The position numbers and the translations under genes were made by a program. The notes below the pieces were generated by a model. It made no database searches, was not told the DNA's origin, and saw nothing but the letters and a program-made list of their open reading frames with translations. Positions 1 through 12,300 of a DNA stretch of 64,000 bases are shown here, one piece after another; position 1 is the first letter of the stretch, and each line of letters begins with the position of its first letter. This DNA is from Monosporascus cannonballus (taxonomy: Eukaryota; Ascomycota; Sordariomycetes; Xylariales): positions 1 through 64,000 of the forward strand of contig QJNS01000136.1 in the NCBI GenBank assembly GCA_004154925.1. Direction: 5' to 3'.

Positions 1-26
1 CCCCCCCGCCCCCCCCCCCCCCCCCC
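1..26. repeat. poly-C tract at window start
   Basis: The first 26 bases are all C except one G at position 8. It is a simple homopolymer run. It may be a real low-complexity tract or an assembly/sequencing effect; nothing coding is visible in it. Confidence 0.9.
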
Positions 27-1449
27 GACCCTGAGCACCCCTGGCGTCGTTGCTGCATGGCGCCGCATCAGTTGGAGGGCTGGTGTAACAGTGATTCGAG
101 GTTGTAAGCAGAAAACAGTCGGAACACAGGGATAGGGGCTTTGTATGTAAAGTGCCGAGATGAGCTATAAATCTGAACTACCTACACATCACTAAGGCGC
201 GGAACTGTTTCTTGATATCTATTCCCTCGCCCGACACATGGCTATGGTATAGAGATGGAATGAATGTGTTCGCAGCAGGCTTGTCTCCTTCACTGATCCG
301 GACGATCTAGTTATGGTGGTTGTCATTTGAAGCAAAACCAGGCCCAGTTAATCCGGTCATCTAATCCGCTTGGGCCCCCAGCTTATACGCTTGGACCTCC
401 CAGCTTTTACGCTGGTCGGGTTTGCCGCACCCATAACTTTAGGCGTGGTTTAGCATATATAGCTCTATGGGATGGTTGCCCTAAGGGTGCGGGCACTTGC
501 ACTCCTGACCCTGAAACCCCGTCGAAATTGCCTCCATGTTGCATATATTTCGGGTGGCTGTGATGGGACCCTTCAATTTACCAACATCATATCACATATC
601 GGGAAATCCACGGTTGCTTTACATTGACCACCCATGGCTTTCTGGCCGGGGGCCACTACACAATTGGGCTCCTCTGCCGTGGAAGGGACCCTCGGTGCAA
701 CCAGATTATTCGGAGGACGGAGATTGCCGGTGGCACTATCCGTTGATTATCTTGATTGCTTAACGCGTAACTCACTCATACGCGCCTTCGCTTTTGTGTT
801 CTTGAGGGCGAATGCTCTAGATCTGCAAATACCAACCAGTTGTTCCTCGCATTAAATGGTAGCATACTTTGTGGGCGTGCCACATTTCGCCTTGGAAAGG
901 ACTGGGGGCCCCAGTGCTACCTAACGCCGAACTACTTCGTGTCTTGTATCGGTTGCCCACTACCTAACCTAATCCGCGACCCACTAGTTAAGCGCCCCCA
1001 ATCAATCACCTGTGTCAACTCTGGGCTGGTATGCAGCACTGTAAACGACGATCTCACTGGACGCTTACGTACAATAGCTTCATGATTTACAATACATACA
1101 CGCATCCCTACCTACACTCGCACATTTTATTCTGCTCTGTATTCGCGGACAGCCGGTAACTCATTTCACATATTAAACCCACATTCGTTTTGGCTGGCCA
1201 GGACAGCAGCAACACCGACCGCAATTTGCTGGTTGCAATACCCAGACACATAACATAACATAACATATACCAACACCCTCACGCACACGCACACGCAAAC
1301 GCAACAGAACCGTCCGACAATCGCAGGCCAACAACGACACGGCGACACACCAGCAAAACCCGAGGGGACGAAGGCTCCCTTTCTTTCAGCCAGCACGCAC
1401 GCGTAACCAATATACATGTGGCGCGCCGGCCGCCGGAACGTAGCCCACA
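27..1449. other. intergenic region upstream of the first gene
   Basis: Balanced-composition DNA with no convincing gene. Several short overlapping open frames (327-1085) have no recognisable motifs, no consistent frame and compositionally odd translations, so I treat them as chance. The last ~190 bases before the start codon hold CA-rich simple sequence (ACATAACATAAC at about 1249-1265 and CACACG/CACGC repeats at about 1279-1302), a usual look for a fungal promoter or 5' leader. I see no clear TATA box. Confidence 0.6.
367..415. repeat. short 21-22 bp tandem duplication
   Basis: Two and a bit imperfect copies of a unit that begins CGCTTGG and ends CAGCTT(A/T)TA: 367-387, 388-409, then a partial CGCTGG. 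It is a small local duplication in non-coding DNA. Confidence 0.6.
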
Positions 1450-4400
1450 ATGGATCACTCACGACGGGATCGGATCATGGGAAAACTGTTCGGGAGCACC
1501 AGCGTTAGTAAGGACAAGAAGTTAACCCAAGAGGAGAGCGCCAACGAGATCTCGAGCTTTCTGGGCGGAGCGGACAAGCTCACCGTCACACACCCCGTTC
1601 CTCCGCCTCCTCCCCATACTGCCCCGTCCACCGGGCCACAATCCCTCCCGGCCTTGGCCCTCGACACCTCCAAGGCCACGCGATATCCCCAGGCCTCTGA
1701 TGTCGGATCCAGGTCCCAGCAGAGCTTGGCCTATAGGGCGCGCTCGCATAGCCAACCGCGCCCGAAGAAGAAGAAAGGGTTGATCGTGCGCTTCTCCGAC
1801 AACTATCCCGAGATCATCGGAGAGGGCGGCGACGAGTGTGAGACGGTTGTCGCGGAGATTGGGAGGAGGAAGCGGTCCAGGTCGGTACCGACATCAGCCC
1901 CCATACCGCCAACCAAACAGGGCCACGAATACGCAAGGCAGATAGGCGCGGCTCAGGAGGCCAAGAAGGGAGAGGATGGATTTGTACCGGGGCCGATTAG
2001 GAGAACCCAAACCGGGATCTCGGTATCGGATCTTAGTCCCGAGGAGCCGGGACCTCCAAAGGGTCTTTCCCCTAAGCCCCCGCAGCCGAGGACGATTCCG
2101 GCTGGTGAGCCCGGAAGGTCGCGTTTCCTGGACGGCAACCCCGGGAAGGACGAGAATCGGCGGTCCTTTATCGAGATACAACAGCAAGCGCAAAGGCAAG
2201 CAGAGGCGATGGCCTTCGCTGAGGCCACGAGATCTGCTAGTGCCAATTCGCATCACGACTGGGAGGATAGCTCTTCTCCCGAACCCGTACGGGAAACGCC
2301 ACCGGGTCGGGGTCAGCGCCAACCACCTCCATCCCAGGATTCGGGCTCACCATCCCCTTCGAGGGCCTTCGGATCACTCCGAACACCGCCAACTGCACCC
2401 CAAGCGCCAAGCCCTTTGAAGGCCTTAGCTGGTAATTCGTCGCTATCCTCTCAGCCGCCATTAGATGGGTTGGCTCCTATTCCGCCGCCCAAATCTTCCC
2501 GTAGATCACCTTTGCAGCCTTCGCCCGTCCTAGATACACAGTCACCCTTTAGAGACCCGCCTAAGCTGCAGCAGGTGATCGAGGATGAACTGCGTGTCAA
2601 CACCAACGTAGACGAGAGTCCCTCGTCTATATATTCGGGCTCCGTTTACTCGGTTTCTGATCTCATCAGGGCAACCCCCAGCGCCCAGACCCCGGGCTCA
2701 AGAGGTTTCACCCCTAGCTCGCCAGAGCTAGCCAGACGAGGAGCCCCTGATGCTGCGTCAGCGGCTAATGATGACGCATTAGAGCTATTCAACGCCCGCA
2801 CGAAGCATCTGTATGAGTTGTTCCGCTTGTATGCAGAGCAGTTAAGGCCGTTAGAGAGTTGCCAGCCCGAAGATCTGTGTCGAGCTGCTCTTTGGTGGTT
2901 CTTACAGGGGAGGAGCGCCCTCGAAGCGGCTATCAGAAGCCGTCCTGCGAACCCCGATGATACGAGACACCTCATGGCAAGATACCAAGCTTACACTGAC
3001 CTGGCGAAGGGTTACTGGTTGGTAGAAGTGGCTCTCGCAGAGATTGCGGGCGGGAAATATACCCCCGTGTCGGGGGAATTGGGCGAGGTTAGGACAATGC
3101 TGACTTCCAACTTGAAGAAGCTAGCTGTGTCCATGAAGCGAAACGGGCTCTTGCCACCCAAGGAACCCTTCCTGCCGCAAACGATGGATAAGTCCGTGTG
3201 GATCGAGTATCCGGCTGTGAGCCAGGACATCGTGGCGCTTCTCAACGGGGTCTCGGGCTCGGTGCTATCCGCCGCCCACCAACCGGCTCGCTCGATGGAC
3301 CTGCTGGAGGCTTTACCGCTCGGCGACAACAACAAGTTCTTCAACTACGGCCGGGTTCCGGCACACGTGTATCTAACGGAACAAGGAGGCGTAGACTCGG
3401 CGCAGACGTGCTTCCCCTGTCTCGTCTCAGTTTTACGACCGCCGACAGACCAGAATATCAGGTTTGTCATTGCTAGCCAGAATGGAACAGTCGCTCTACG
3501 CGTTCAGTCGGACAAGAATGCGGGCGCGACCTGGCAGGACGTCAAGTGGAAGCCGGATGCCTGTGCGCTCGAAGTGAAGCTGCCGCGAGGTTTTCTCCTC
3601 GTGATTCAGTGCTCGCAGCAGGACTACAGGATGCTATGGAGCATCTACGATTTTGCCTTAAAGGTGCAAGCTTATCTATACCCGATGAAAGACGAAACAG
3701 TGACGTATAACACGGTCCTACGGGGGTTCCATTACTTTGATTCGAATCCGCAATCCAGGACCTTTCCTAAGGAACCAGTTGGTCAGTGCGAGCTAGTCGT
3801 CTTTGAGCGACTCCTCAGGGAGGGCAGTCCGCATGGCCCTCGGACATTCCACCGAGGCTTCCGGATCGGGGTTGTGACTGGCCCCAGGATAAGGACGCTC
3901 AGCGGCGTGACGCACTCGCTCCCACCACAGTTGCCCATACAATTCGCATTCTTGCGCGGCGACCAGCGCGCACCCATTCTCCAACTCGAATTCCACGAGG
4001 GGAAAGAGAAGGGGCGGATGGTCATGACGTTCAAGGACGACGGCGAACGCGAGAAGATGCTGAAGCTGCTCAATGGGACCTACGTACACCATGACGAGGA
4101 GGTTGTTGCGGAAGTCCAGCTGGATGGTATGAATATGTCAGAAAGTGTAGAAGATACCAAAGGAGGCTTCCCCGCCATTCAGCGATTACCGTGGCAGCGC
4201 GCCCGCATAATCAACGACAGATACGCGGGAGAGAATCCGCCGACAGTACTGGCAGAGAAGCTTAGAATCGAGGTCGAGTCTCTGGATAAGGGGGGTGTCG
4301 GCGTCGTGAGTATCATAACCGACCGGGTAAACGTCGCGCCAGGAGAAGTGAGGCTCCGGCTCCGGACCAAGGATATTCTAACCTTGCAAGTGCTGCGACA

Positions 4401-5118
4401 ACCGCAGCGGGACATGACTATCTCGGTTTCAGAGAATCTCGCGCCGCGCGAAGCTGCGCGAGAGTTCGCAGGCCTACAGAGCAGCGTCGCCCGTAGCCAG
4501 ACGGTCCGGACCTACCGGTTCCACAGCTTCAAGGACCTGCATGCCTTCCAGGCGGGGCTGACGGGCTATACGGTCCTTTTCGACGGCGTCGCGACGACGC
4601 TGAACATCTCGCGGCGCAGGATGGTCGTGCCGATCCACAAGAAGTGGGACGCGGGTACCACGCGCATCCAAGTGGTGCAGCAGGACAAGACCATCCAGCT
4701 GCTGGCCTTCTTCGAGGACTGGCACCACGGCCAGTGCATGGGCTTCGTACTCAAGGGAACCGACGTGTTCGAGGCGTTCAACCGCAACGGGAAGGTGGGC
4801 CTCAAGCTCTGCGAGGCCAAGTTCCCGCTCCCTAGGGTGCCGGCCGAGAGCGAAGGCGGGGCGGACGAGATGGCGTTCTTATGCCTGGACATGCCGGATT
4901 ACGCGGGAGAGAATGATGATATTTCGATTCTGTTCGATGATATTACTGGTAAGTTCTCGTCTGATCCGTGGAGTGCCTAACCCCCCCCACCGTCCACTCT
5001 ACGTTTTACGAGTCTACGGACGAGGGAGCTAACATATCGATTAACAGAGAGGGACCGGCTCTGTGCCGTCCTGCCGGCGCCGGTTAAAGGGTCACGCCGG
5101 AGCGTGATCAAGAGCTAG
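1450..5118 (+). CDS. large conserved-type fungal protein of unknown function (two exons)
   Basis: Exon 1 is 1450-4948 and exon 2 is 5048-5118, giving 1189 aa. The intron (4949-5047, 99 nt) has a GTAAGT donor, a GCTAAC branch-like sequence and an AACAG acceptor. Without splicing the frame stops at 4980 (1176 aa). The first ~440 residues are disordered: Pro/Ser-rich with basic patches, including a Lys-rich stretch (about 106-109) followed by a compact conserved-looking IVRFSDNYPEIIGEGG segment. A helical region (about 445-570, ending in alternating Ala/Leu helices) and a long folded C-terminal half (about 590-1150) follow. No enzyme motif, signal peptide or membrane segment is visible. The start context is good (ACAATGG). 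A second in-frame ATG at 1477 would give MGKLFGS, which fits an N-myristoylation-like N terminus, so the true start is open. I recognise the style of a conserved fungal hypothetical protein but not its function. Confidence 0.85.
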
Positions 5119-5445
5119 CGATAGTGGCGGAAGAGAATAACCTGAGAGGATGGACAGACGGAGCGTGGGATGCCATGGATAATGGATCTTGAACGAGATG
5201 AAGGAAATGATGTCACGATCGAACCAAATACTGACGGCTGGCTGAATGGACGGATGCACCAACCAGAGCTACTAAGACGGATACACATACCGCCACACTC
5301 GCGCAAGCAGTATCTACATACCCACGTGGAATAGTCTACGGGCATACTATTTTGTTTCTTTTATAAAGCGAAGCTGGCGAGCGGGGCAGTCGGACGTGCG
5401 GGTGAAATACAAAAATTCGAGAGTCCCACGTCGCCATTGTGCTTA

Positions 5446-5504
5446 TCCTATATCATGTCAAGCCATGCCATGTTATGCGAACAGTGTCATGCCATGATAT
5501 AGGA
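5446..5504. repeat. 12-bp inverted repeat, 35-nt loop
   Basis: TCCTATATCATG at 5446-5457 is perfectly complementary to CATGATATAGGA at 5493-5504. The loop is rich in CATG/CATGCC words. It could form a hairpin, or be the relic of a small transposon end; no further evidence. Confidence 0.6.
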
Positions 5505-6310
5505 AACGAGAACACCATACGAACCAATAGGTGCCTCCCCACCGCGGTTCACTTCCTAATATCAATTATCTCCGCATGCGAGAGAACATTACGAGATGGC
5601 GCGAGGCAAGGCCGGGGCGAGGCAAGGTTTAGGTAAGGCAAGACTACATACATACTTACTCAGCTAGCAATCAACGACTCGTTGCGATGGGAAGGGGGGG
5701 GCCCGGGAGCATAAATCACACCGCATATAACGCGGCACCCGGTCTCGTATACTGGAGTTGAGGGGCATTCGTCTACCGTCATGTCGCCCTCCTGATCCGT
5801 CTCCGGATCCGCCCACGCCGAGCCGAGCCAAGTGCTAAGTTAAACTGCAAGAAGACACCGAATGTGCTAGGTACCTATGGGGGGTTGCGGCTAATCTGCG
5901 GGCCAAGACTTGGGCGGTTGTTGTTTAGTGGCAGGTTACCGAGCTGTTGGGTGGTGCATCGATAGGGTTGGTTGCATGCGTGCATGTTAATAGGTCCGCG
6001 CAGTAGGCAAGCATGAAATATATATAGCACATGCTACCTACCAGCTTCCATGGGCGCACGCACGAGGATGTACGAAAAAATACGATGGGTATCCGTAATC
6101 GCCAAGGAATGGGGGGAATCCCAGACTTGGTGCACGCGATTTTGTCGATTAATGCCAATATACTCGGACACGAAACTCAAGCTCACCAAAATCCATTTCC
6201 GTTTCCAGAGCTGAGCTGGTGCTGAGCCATGGCTGAGGAGCCCGGAGTTCAGGCTGAGGCGGGCTGAGCCTGGGCTGAAGTGCCTGAACCGGCCCACTTT
6301 TGGGATCGTA

Positions 6311-6326
6311 GACCCCTGCAGGGGTC
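6311..6326. repeat. 16-bp perfect palindrome
   Basis: GACCCCTGCAGGGGTC reads the same on both strands. It lies about 60-100 bp after a GGCTGA-rich stretch in intergenic DNA. It might be a dimeric protein-binding site; no gene starts nearby. Confidence 0.5.
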
Positions 6327-6516
6327 CCTGATCTGGGATAACGTCTCTTGTTTTGGGATCCGGCTGGAGTTTTCCACGTCAATGTTTCTAATCTGCAATT
6401 CGTGAACCTGGGGGTTTGGAAAGTACTGCATTCGACGCCGTCACTTACCATGTAACTCTATTTCCTTGTTTTAACGTTAAATTAACCAGACGGACGCAGC
6501 TATTCCGGGGGCTGTA

Positions 6517-6835
6517 TGTAACGGCTAGGGGCTTAACCAACTATTAAACCTAAGACGTACGGTTTATGTTGGCAGTTGTATCGTGAAACACTGAGCAATA
6601 AGAATGAGTACTAGTCACGTCTGTTAATAGCAGATAACCAAGGGTGATCTGGGTAACCAAGTTGTATTGCAAGCTGGTGCTATTTAGAATATGGAAATAA
6701 TGAGCGTATATATCCATCTTTATTCAATGAGGTCGACCGTGGTCGAGTCGACTTCGTTCGGCCACTGATCGAGCATGGTCGAGTCGTCCTTGTTCGACCA
6801 CTTGAAGCTGATCGAGTCGTGTCAGCTAGCAGGGG
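6517..6835 (-). repeat. solo LTR, retrotransposon family B, not RIP-degraded
   Basis: Starts TGTAACGGCTA and matches, in reverse orientation, the LTRs in the nested block (shared words include ACCAACTATTAAACC, GTACGG, TATGTTGGCAG and GCAAGCTGGTGCTA). On the minus strand a TATATA box lies at about 6707-6712 and the predicted transcript start AGCTTGCAATA at 6665-6675. The U3 part holds two 36-bp tandem units (6740-6775, 6776-6811), each starting TGGTCGAGTCG. The outer end is uncertain; I place it near 6835, before a GGGGTGC/GCACCCC hairpin. GC content is normal, unlike the copies in the nested block, so it was spared by RIP or inserted later. Confidence 0.75.
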
Positions 6836-7489
6836 GTGCGTTTGCACCCCATATACGGAAAGGCTCCCTCTGATCGGATGATATATGTTCCGTGGCTAGA
6901 TTACTTCAAGAGCAGTAGGCGTTGCGAGAGCGCACGCAACCAGCCTAATACAACAACACATCTGATGTCCCCTATATCCGACATAACCAGCTTCAAGAGC
7001 TTACGGTCTTTATACGAGATTACGAACTAGATAGTTATCCTGAAGAGTTAGCTTTGATACCGGAACCATAGAGTTTTACGAGGTAAGACTTTAGTTCCTT
7101 TCGCAAATAATCTGATGGTTAACATAATATAGCCCCAGCAGAGAATTCACTGGCGATATGGAGCCTTTAAGTCTTACGGCCAATACGGCGCAGCCGGCAT
7201 AAGGGATTTATTGTTCCATATTATAATCCGGCCAGACATTAGAAGGCGCACTTCCTTATCAAAATCTATTCGAAAATCCTTATTCCCGTTCGCCACCATT
7301 GCCAATATTAGCAGCACAAACTGGGTAAAACATATCCCCTGTATAGGTTGAAGTATCCCATAAGTTGTCCCCCCCTTCACGCACCAGCCCCTTCACGCCC
7401 CACCGAATATTCGAGACACACAACTCACTGACCCCAACTTCAACAATATATATCTCCATGAAACAACGTCTTCTCGGAAAACAAAGCAT
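6836..7489. other. intergenic region, transition to the transposon block
   Basis: No gene visible. It begins with a 7-bp-stem hairpin (GGGGTGC/GCACCCC, 6833-6850). Composition drifts toward AT from about 7100. Short open frames here show no motifs. Confidence 0.5.
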
Positions 7490-8398
7490 ACCTTCTTAAT
7501 TTCCAGAATCAGGCGATTCTAACGATATAAGACTTGCTGCTTAATTGCATGCTGCGAAGGCGATTGACGAGGTCGAAAATGGGAGGTCCATTCGAGAGGC
7601 CTTTAAGCTATACCAGATCGAACGCAATTATCTTCGCCGCAGAATTGAAAATATATAAACCCGGGAGGAATATAACAAGGACCGCCAGAAGGTAAGCGAC
7701 GTCCTGGAAAACTGTTTAGCTAAATAAATCGTAACCTAGGGCCAGCTTAGGTACGTTCCTCCTTATATTTAATTCCGCTTATATGCGTAACGTTTTCTCC
7801 TTAATTCTGGCAGTTCCGAACGCTTAGGAAAACGGTAGGTAACGCGATTTCTTCGGCGTTATTACGAAATTAAAATTTTCAAAGTTTGGGTTATTAATTA
7901 TTAGCGCTTAAACGGGGCTACGAAAACCATTTATACAGTATTATTTAACCGGCTAACTTTATCGGAAATACGGAAAATATATTTCCGGAATAAATATAAT
8001 GCGGACGAATTCGGAATAATAAAAGGTACAGGAAAGAATTTTTCTATGCTAAATAAATTCTTTAAGAAATTTATTTTTTTAAAAAATGTTTTTAAATGCG
8101 CGTAAATATCGATTATAGCTTATATTAACGTAAACGGGCGTACTTTTTTTCCGTCAATTATACTTAAAAACGATAACGTATAATAATAATAATTTTTCAA
8201 TATGGAAAATTAACTATATAAAAACTGATATTTTACGATAGCTTTAAATAGTTAGATTTATACTAATATTAAGTTAAAAGAACTATAAAAGATTTTTATT
8301 CTTTAAATTAAAGTTATCAACTCTTAAAAATATAAGTTTTTTATTATCGATAATTATAATAGCTATATTATTGAAAGGTTTATATAAACCTACCTAAT
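7490..8398 (+). pseudogene. pogo/Fot1-like DNA transposon transposase relic
   Basis: Reading through stops and shifts, the plus strand gives a helix-turn-helix N terminus (7556-7615, including AIDEVENGRSIREAFKLYQI), a second DNA-binding-type region (about 7660-7860, with RQKVSD and a GLGKRW-type motif) and a DDE-like core: SIIAYINVNGR near 8109-8141 and IIDNYNSYI near 8343-8368, which fits the pogo-type D-N-x-x-S-H box with His changed to Tyr. This order is typical of Tc1/mariner-pogo (Fot1) transposases. In-frame TAA/TAG codons replace likely Gln codons, as expected from RIP. GC content falls from 5' to 3'. The relic is cut off by the 5' LTR of B1 at 8399, so the C terminus is missing; I did not find terminal inverted repeats. 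Confidence 0.75.
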
Positions 8399-8735
8399 TG
8401 TTATAGCCCAATGTGCTTAGCATATACAAAAACAGTTAAAACAAGTAGAGAATAGGAAAATAGGTTACGTGACAGGATTATTAGAATTTTGCGAAATCTA
8501 CGAAAAATAAGATTATGCGGATTTTGCGAAATTTACCAAAAATAGAATTATTGAAATTTTGCAAAAGTACAATAATCCAGGCAAAGTAAGATAATTATAG
8601 ATAAATATAAAACGATTATTAATCCTACAATTTAAATAATATTAATTTATAATATTATTTCGTTATTTAAAACGTTTTTAATATAACGAAATCTAATACG
8701 TTATTATATTTATTACGTAGATTCTTATGACATTT
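8399..8735 (+). repeat. B1 5' LTR, first part
   Basis: Begins TGTTATAGCC (family consensus start TGTTA(C/T)A). It carries a minisatellite of 35-bp units at 8476-8510, 8511-8545 and a partial at 8546-8568, each with GA(A/T)TTTTGCGAAAT. Downstream the sequence aligns, base by base apart from C/T and G/A changes, with the B2 LTR up to CATTT (8731-8735), where A1 interrupts it. Confidence 0.8.
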
Positions 8736-9161
8736 TGTTACGTTCAGAAGGGACTCCACTAGGCCCAAAGGAGGCCCAGGAAGTTGGAAACGTTCGGAAT
8801 CTCCACCTCCCATCGGATAAACCTCGGGTCTCTGTTAATCTCCAGAGATATCAGGAGATTTATGGATAACAGATACCATGGTTTCTCGTGATCCCCAAAG
8901 ACCATAAAAGATATAAAAAATAAGAAAAATATATAAGGTTTGGGTTTTCTATATAAATAACACTTATTTAATTTCGTTCCTTAATTATTAATTTAAGCTT
9001 TTAGCCAAAGGTAATTATACCGTTTTCTAATTAAAAAAAAATACCTTAAAATTTTTTTAACAAATATATTAAGTTATTTTTCGCCTTATTATTACCTGCA
9101 AATCAAAACCCTTTTCGGATATTACTTATATTACCAGGTAATATATAATAAGTTCGTTATA
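8736..9161 (+). repeat. A1 5' LTR (426 bp)
   Basis: Starts TGTTACGTTCAG and ends GTTCGTTATA (ancestral GTTACA with C to T). TATA-like ATATATAAGG at about 8929-8938. It is highly similar to the LTR at 15549-15975 and, reversed, to the A2 and A3 LTRs. Confidence 0.92.
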
Positions 9162-9389
9162 TTTTGATAATTTTTTAATTAATAGCCGACAAATAATTTA
9201 AGGCCTAATTAAGTATAAACTTTTTTAAATTTAATAAAAACGATATTATAAAATAATATTTAAAAAATAAATAACATACCCGATTCCCGTTATTAATTAA
9301 TAAAGGATTAATAACCGGATTAAATAATTTACCGTTTATTAAAATTTTTTTTCAATTAATCGATAATATAATCCTATTTATTATTTGAT

Positions 9390-12300
9390 CCTAAGGAGGA
9401 CCATTTTCGCAGCCCAGATAACAACTTACCCCGGCCCCTAAGGATATTATTGAAGTCTAGGGAAAAAAATCAGAAAAAAAAATAATTAAAAAAGGAGCTA
9501 AGGAAAAATATAAAGCCGAAATCTTAAAAGGAAAAAAAAAAAAACTTATTACGGAAAAAAGATTGGATTTTTTAACCTAAAAGGTTCAGAATCTGGAATA
9601 AGAAAATGCCCGATTCGTTTAAGGAAAAAAACCGATTTTTCCTTAGTTTGGCTCGGCCAAAGGACGAAGCCAAGGGGCTGGCTACCAACCACCCTTAGTG
9701 GACATAGGACGAATACAAAAAAAAACCTCGACCCTATTATTATTCGGCGCCAACCGGATACGGGAAAGAATTGTTTCATTTTCTGGTTATTACAGAATGT
9801 TAAACGTTAAAGGTTATAAGCTAATTCCCTTTAAGCTTTATAACGGGTCGGAAAATTTTAATAAATTTTTAATTTAAATTAAATTTTATTTTAAATTTTA
9901 TAAAAACTTTTTAACGAAAAATTATTAAAAAATGATAATTATTTTTTAGTTATTAACTGGACAAATCCGAAAATAATTTGAACTTATTTTAACGGATTAT
10001 TTTAAAAAATATCCAAAAAAATCCTTAAATTTTATTAATTATATTTTTAGCAAATACGAAAATTTTGAAAAAAAAATAAAAGTTTTATTTGGAAATCTAA
10101 ATAAGGAATAAGATATTATTAAGTAATTTCATTTTTTTTATTAAATTAAATTAACCGCTAAATATATAATTAAATTTAATCGTTTGGCCGCCGTTTCGAA
10201 TTTACCGGAAAACGCGTTATTTTACCTTTATTATAATAATTTAAAACTTTTGGTTAAGAATAAAATATATAAAGTACCTAAAGTTAAGTTTTTTGCGGAA
10301 TATATCGATAAAATTATTATTACCGATAAACGAATTTTCGACCGGTATTTTAAAAAAAAAAAGAACCAGCAGATAAAATAATAATAAAAGTTCGAAAAAT
10401 TAAAACAAAAAAAAATAAAAGTAAGCCTTAAAAAAAACAAATTTTATTTCGAAAAAGCCTAAGAAAAATAAATCCAAAATGAAATATTTTAATTATAGCA
10501 AAAAGGGGTATTTCAAAAATAAATATTATTTCCCTGCCAAAAAGAATTTTAAGAAAAAAGGAATTTTTTAACCTTAAAAAAAGTTAAAATAATAAAACAA
10601 AAAATAAACAATAAGGTAAAAAAAAAGGAAAAAAAAGTTAATTCGATTTTTTCCCAGCTAAATTTTATTATTACCATAATTATTTAGATCCAAAATAATA
10701 TCCCAAAGTATGAAAATTATCCAGTTTGCCAGAATTTTAAGGTTAAAGCTTATAAATATTATTTAAAATAAACGGTTTCCAAAATAATTATAAAATTAAA
10801 ATATTAATGTTATTTTGATTTCTAAAAATATAAGATATATATGGAAAACGGTTAATTTCGACCAAATATTAGTAATTGTAAATAATTATTTCCGGAATTT
10901 TATAAATTCCTAGAATATATTATTTATTAAAAAACGTTATCGGTAAACCTTTATAACTTATTATATTTTATTGCTTATTATTAAAATAATTATTTTATTT
11001 ATTTCCGAATTAAAAAGGATAATAATTTTTAACCCGGATAAAATAATAAGATTTTTATCGAATTAAATAATAAATATTGATATATAAAAATTTTATAATA
11101 ATTAAAATATTTAAGGTTTTATTATATATACTTTAAGTTAAAACGGAATCAAAAAGCCATATCGTAAAAATATTTATATTATTTTTTAATATTTTACGTT
11201 TAATATAAATTTTTAAATATAGGAATATCTTTTTTAGAAAATCACTTTTTTATTTTCATAACCCAGAAAATATAAAACCAAAAAATAAATTAAAAAAAAT
11301 CCAATTTTAAAACCTTAATATAAATACGGTAAGAAAATATGGTTCCGGTATAAGAATAATTAATATATCAAATATGTTATTAAAAAAATTCGCAAATAAA
11401 AATTTGCTTAAGCCGGATGGTATTAAAAATTAAAAAATTATTAAGGCTTTCGAAATTAAAATACCGAAAAGCCTTAATTTATAAAACCTTATGCGAAATA
11501 ATTAAAGGATTACGCGGCTAAATAAAAATTCTTTTTTAATATAAAAATAGGACGTTTAAAATTATAATTAATTTAGGAGCCGAAGGAAATTTTTTTTTAA
11601 TAGCAGTAAAATATTAGATTTTTTAGAAATATAAATTAAAATTTTATAAATTACGTACAGTAAATAAAAGCTTATTTACGTATAATAACGGACGAATTTT
11701 TCGAAAAATTAAAAAATTTCCGGTATAAATTTAAGGATATTAAAAATGGATCTTATTGAATATTGCCGATATTTCCGAATACGATATTATCTTGGAAATA
11801 TTATAATTTAGATTTAATAACTTATATATCGATTAAAAAAGCCAAATATTTTTATGGGAATAAAAACGAAAATTATCCAAAAAAAATAATTAGGAAATTT
11901 GCTATATTATTAAAAAAATCTAAATTATAAATCAAATTTCTAAAATATTATTTGAATATTAACGATTTAAAAAATTATTTAAGGATAAAGAAAATTACGA
12001 ATTATTATTATATAATTAATAAAATTATAAAATACCCATTAAAAAAAGATATTATTTTAAATTCCATAAAATTTATTATATAAATCCCAATAAGTTAAAG
12101 GCCTTATGGAAAAATATTTAATTTAACTTAAAAAAATATATTTAACTTTTTAATTTTCTTATTAAATATTTTGTTCTTATGGTATTAAAAATTAAGGATA
12201 AAAAGCAAAAAATCGATAAAAACGGAAATCTGGTTTTTAGAAAAATAATCGATTATTAATAGTTAAACGATATTACGATTAAAAACGGATATTTTTTAAC

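Larger units (their letters stand above)
5119..6516. other. intergenic region with small inverted repeats
   Basis: No gene is visible. Structure includes a 12-bp inverted repeat (5446-5457 with 5493-5504), a GGCAAG/GGCGAGGC-rich stretch (about 5601-5642), a G run at 5693-5701, a cluster of GGCTGA/GAGCTGAG words (6208-6285) and a 16-bp perfect palindrome (6311-6326). Open frames here are short and without motifs. Confidence 0.6.

Noticed and set aside
327..1085. Run of overlapping plus-strand open frames before the first gene
   Set aside because: They overlap in different frames, lack motifs and splice logic, and have no codon pattern like the real genes.
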